From Ruminococcaceae bacterium UBA737 (GTDB lineage: Bacteria > Bacillota > Clostridia > Oscillospirales > Acutalibacteraceae): 7,475 bases of DNA. Position numbers and translations under genes: made by a program. The stretch lies in assembly GCA_002297415.1 (NCBI GenBank), contig DBKZ01000055.1, positions 3,908 through 11,382 on the forward strand, written 5' to 3'. Each line of letters starts with the position of its first letter. Position 1 is the stretch's first letter. The notes beneath the pieces are model-generated. The model saw only the letters and a list, made by a program, of their open reading frames with translations, searched no databases and was not told the origin of the DNA. Below are positions 5,050 to 7,475 of the stretch, piece by piece.

Positions 5050-7458
5050 TTATTTTACTACAATATTTACAAGACGCTTTTTGACGTAAAGCTCTTTGAC
5101 AATTGTTTTTCCCTCTATTTCCTTTGAAACCGCTTCAACAGACTTTGCCTGACTGATTGCGTCCTCAGAAGAAACCTCGGCAGGAACCTGAATTCTCGCC
5201 TTAATCTTTCCGTTTACCTGAACCGCAATTTCAACAGTTGAGTCAACGCATTTTGCCTCGTCATACGCAGGCCATTTTGCCTGATTGAGCATTCCCTCAA
5301 AACCGCAGATTTCCCACATTTCTTCGGTGATATGAGGAGCAAAGGGATTAAGAAGAGTAATGAATGTCTTCATTTCAGCCTTATTTATTGATTTAACCTC
5401 GTAAATCTCGTTGAGCAAGGACATAAGAGCCGCAATAGCGGTATTCATCTTAAGATTTTCGATATCCTCCGATACCTTTTTTACAGTCTTATTAAAGCTT
5501 ACTTCAAGCTTTTCGGAATATTTATCTCCGTCACAAAGCATATCTGTCAAAGCGAAAACCTTATCAAGAAATCTTTTGCTTCCCTTTATAGAAGCCTGAC
5601 TCCAAGGCGCCGCCTTCTCAAAGTCGCCGATGAACATTTCATAAACTCGCATGGTATCAGCGCCATAGTCTCTTACAATATCATCGGGATTTATAACATT
5701 GCCTCTTGACTTTGACATCTTTTCCCCGTTTTCGCCCAAAATCATTCCGTGACTGGTACGCTTTTTATAAGGCTCAGGATTAGGAACAACACCTATATCA
5801 TAAAGAAATCTATGCCAGAATCTGCTGTAAAGCAGGTGAAGCGTTGTATGCTCCATTCCGCCGTTGTACCAATCTACGGGCATCCAATATTCAAGCGCCT
5901 CTTTAGAAGCAAGCTCCTTATCATTATGAGGGTCGCAGTATCTTAAGAAATACCAAGAAGAGCCCGCCCACTGAGGCATTGTATCGGTTTCTCTCTTTGC
6001 CTTTCCGCCGCAGTGAGGGCAGGTTGTGTTGACCCAGTCTGTCATGGTGCTGAGCGGTGATTCGCCGTTATCCGTAGGCTCAAAGGACTCGACATTCGGC
6101 AGCGTCAGCGGAAGCTCGCTTTCGTCAATCGGGACATAACCGCATTTCTCGCAGTAAACCATAGGAATAGGCTCGCCCCAATATCTCTGACGGGAGAATA
6201 CCCAGTCGCGAAGCTTATAATTTGTTTTCTTCTCGCCTATTTTACGCTCTGAGAGCCACTGCTGAATTTTTGTCTTTGCCTCGTCAACAGTTAGTCCGTT
6301 AAGGAAATCGGAATTAACCATTGTTCCCTTTGCGCAGTCGGTATACGCTTCCTTAGTGATATCCTTTCCGCCGGAAACAACCTCGATAATAGGAAGTCCG
6401 AATTTTTTGGCAAATTCAAAATCTCGCTCATCATGTCCGGGGACTGCCATTATAGCGCCGGTACCGTAAGAAATAAGAACATAATCCGAGACAAAAATCG
6501 GAATTTCTTTATTATTAACGGGATTTATCGCTTTAATTCCCTTTATCATAACACCGGTTTTGTCCTTTGCAAGCTCGGTGCGCTCAAAGTCGGATTTTTT
6601 AGCCGCCTCAGCCTTATATGCTTCAACCTCTTCAAGGTTTTCAATCTGTCCGCTCCATTTTTCGATAAGCGGATGCTCGGGAGACATAACCATATAGGTA
6701 ACTCCGAACAAGGTATCGGCACGGGTAGTGAAAATATCAAAGCTGTCGCCGTTTGTGGTATTAAAGGTTACCTGAGTTCCGTAAGATTTACCTATCCAGT
6801 TTCTCTGCTGAGTCTTAACTCTTTCGATAAAATCGACATCGTCAAGTCCGTCCAAAAGCTTTTCTGCATAATCGGTAATTTTAAGCATCCACTGGCTTTT
6901 TTCCTTATGTACGACCTCGCTTCCGCAACGCTCGCAGACGCCGTTTACAACCTCTTCGTTTGCAAGCACGCATTTACAAGATGTGCACCAGTTAACAGAC
7001 ATTTTCTTTTTATAGGCAAGACCCTTTTTATAAAGCTGTAAAAATATCCACTGAGTCCATTTATAATACTCGGGATCTGTGGTATTTATTTCTCTGCTCC
7101 AATCAAAGGAAAATCCCAAGGATTTAAGCTGATGCTTGAAATTAGCAATGTTTTTCTCAGTTACAATAGACGGATGAATATGATTTTTTATAGCAAAGTT
7201 TTCAGTCGGAAGTCCGAAAGCGTCCCAACCCATAGGATAAAGCACATTATATCCCTCAAGCCTTTTTTTGCGGGAAACTATATCAAGCGCAGTATAAGAA
7301 CGCGGATGTCCGACATGAAGTCCCTGTCCCGACGGATAAGGGAACTCAACAAGTCCGTAAAACTTGGGAAGTGTATAATCATCCTTTGCGGCAAAGGTCT
7401 GCTTTTCATCCCATATATCCTGCCATTTTTTTTCAATTTTTGAATAATCGTATTTCAT
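5050..7458 (-). CDS. leuS: Leucyl-tRNA synthetase
   Basis: This cytoplasmic class I synthetase charges tRNA-Leu with leucine and removes mischarged amino acids. In order along the 802 residues: the HIGH-type motif HVGH (48-51); a zinc knuckle with Cys158/161 and Cys175/178; the CP1 editing domain with TTRADTLFGVTY (244-255, including the threonine-rich region and Thr254) and GHDERD (341-346) with Asp343; Cys pairs 436/439 and 480/483 as a second likely zinc site; KMSKS (580-584); the anticodon-binding helical domain; and a C-terminal small domain beginning near VEIAVQVNGK (742-751). It runs from GMILGENGE straight into KMSKS, so it lacks the leucine-specific insertion seen in E. coli LeuRS (about 860 residues) and resembles the short Bacillus form. 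The gene is complete and convergent with the aro operon. Its promoter and any T-box leader would lie right of the window. Confidence 0.98.
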   Translation of the reverse strand: MKYDYSKIEKKWQDIWDEKQTFAAKDDYTLPKFYGLVEFPYPSGQGLHVGHPRSYTALDIVSRKKRLEGYNVLYPMGWDAFGLPTENFAIKNHIHPSIVTEKNIANFKHQLKSLGFSFDWSREINTTDPEYYKWTQWIFLQLYKKGLAYKKKMSVNWCTSCKCVLANEEVVNGVCERCGSEVVHKEKSQWMLKITDYAEKLLDGLDDVDFIERVKTQQRNWIGKSYGTQVTFNTTNGDSFDIFTTRADTLFGVTYMVMSPEHPLIEKWSGQIENLEEVEAYKAEAAKKSDFERTELAKDKTGVMIKGIKAINPVNNKEIPIFVSDYVLISYGTGAIMAVPGHDERDFEFAKKFGLPIIEVVSGGKDITKEAYTDCAKGTMVNSDFLNGLTVDEAKTKIQQWLSERKIGEKKTNYKLRDWVFSRQRYWGEPIPMVYCEKCGYVPIDESELPLTLPNVESFEPTDNGESPLSTMTDWVNTTCPHCGGKAKRETDTMPQWAGSSWYFLRYCDPHNDKELASKEALEYWMPVDWYNGGMEHTTLHLLYSRFWHRFLYDIGVVPNPEPYKKRTSHGMILGENGEKMSKSRGNVINPDDIVRDYGADTMRVYEMFIGDFEKAAPWSQASIKGSKRFLDKVFALTDMLCDGDKYSEKLEVSFNKTVKKVSEDIENLKMNTAIAALMSLLNEIYEVKSINKAEMKTFITLLNPFAPHITEEMWEICGFEGMLNQAKWPAYDEAKCVDSTVEIAVQVNGKIKARIQVPAEVSSEDAISQAKSVEAVSKEIEGKTIVKELYVKKRLVNIVVK

Positions 7459-7464
7459 TTTTTG

Positions 7465-7474
7465 CCTTTCCTTT
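7465..7474 (-). promoter_or_regulatory. Ribosome binding site of leuS
   Basis: Read on the - strand, AAAGGAAAGG precedes the ATG at 7458-7456 with a 6-base A-rich spacer after the nearer AAAGG. It supports the annotated start, and the protein opens with the standard LeuRS N-terminus (YDYSKIEKKWQ). Confidence 0.75.
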
Positions 7475-7475
7475 C

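Noticed and set aside
6433..7041. 202-codon open frame on the + strand
   Set aside because: It lies wholly antisense to leuS, whose conserved motifs run through this region. The translation resembles no family and has no ribosome site I can see.
7132..7443. 103-codon open frame on the + strand near the right edge
   Set aside because: It is antisense to the conserved N-terminal part of leuS, which includes HVGH.

Overview
The window holds most of an aromatic amino-acid (shikimate pathway) operon on the + strand, facing a convergent leucyl-tRNA synthetase gene on the - strand. Both share one strong hairpin terminator. The DNA is AT-rich, with A-rich purine-loaded coding strands, AGA/AAA-heavy codon use, AGGAG-type ribosome sites and tightly packed genes. 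Together with the style of the proteins (short LeuRS, SGSTLRF-type EPSP synthase, type II dehydroquinase), this points to a low-GC Firmicute, most likely a gut-type Clostridia (Eubacteriales). That placement is inference; no rRNA or other taxonomic marker is present.

Layout: 2-187 is the 3' end of aroC (chorismate synthase), cut by the window edge. 188-1426 is a fused shikimate dehydrogenase-shikimate kinase (AroE-AroK). 1433-1870 is aroQ (type II 3-dehydroquinate dehydratase), 1872-3089 aroA (EPSP synthase), 3086-3952 tyrA (prephenate dehydrogenase) and 3973-5001 a class I DAHP synthase (aroF type). The 48-base gap 5002-5049 is filled by a near-perfect bidirectional terminator. 5050-7458 (-) is complete leuS, whose ribosome site lies just inside the right edge. 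Gaps between the + strand genes run from a 4-base overlap to 20 bases, and I see no internal promoter, so they are probably one transcript.

Together the + strand genes supply shikimate pathway steps 1 (DAHP synthase), 3 (AroQ), 4 and 5 (AroE-AroK), 6 (AroA) and 7 (AroC), plus the tyrosine branch (TyrA). Step 2 (aroB) and the phenylalanine branch or chorismate mutase are not in view and may lie upstream of the left edge. No mobile element, RNA gene, CRISPR array or novel system is visible. The most notable items are the AroE-AroK fusion, the missing or altered feedback-control elements in DAHP synthase and TyrA, and the shared terminator. Every stretch of the window is accounted for, and no gene-free region exceeds 48 bases.
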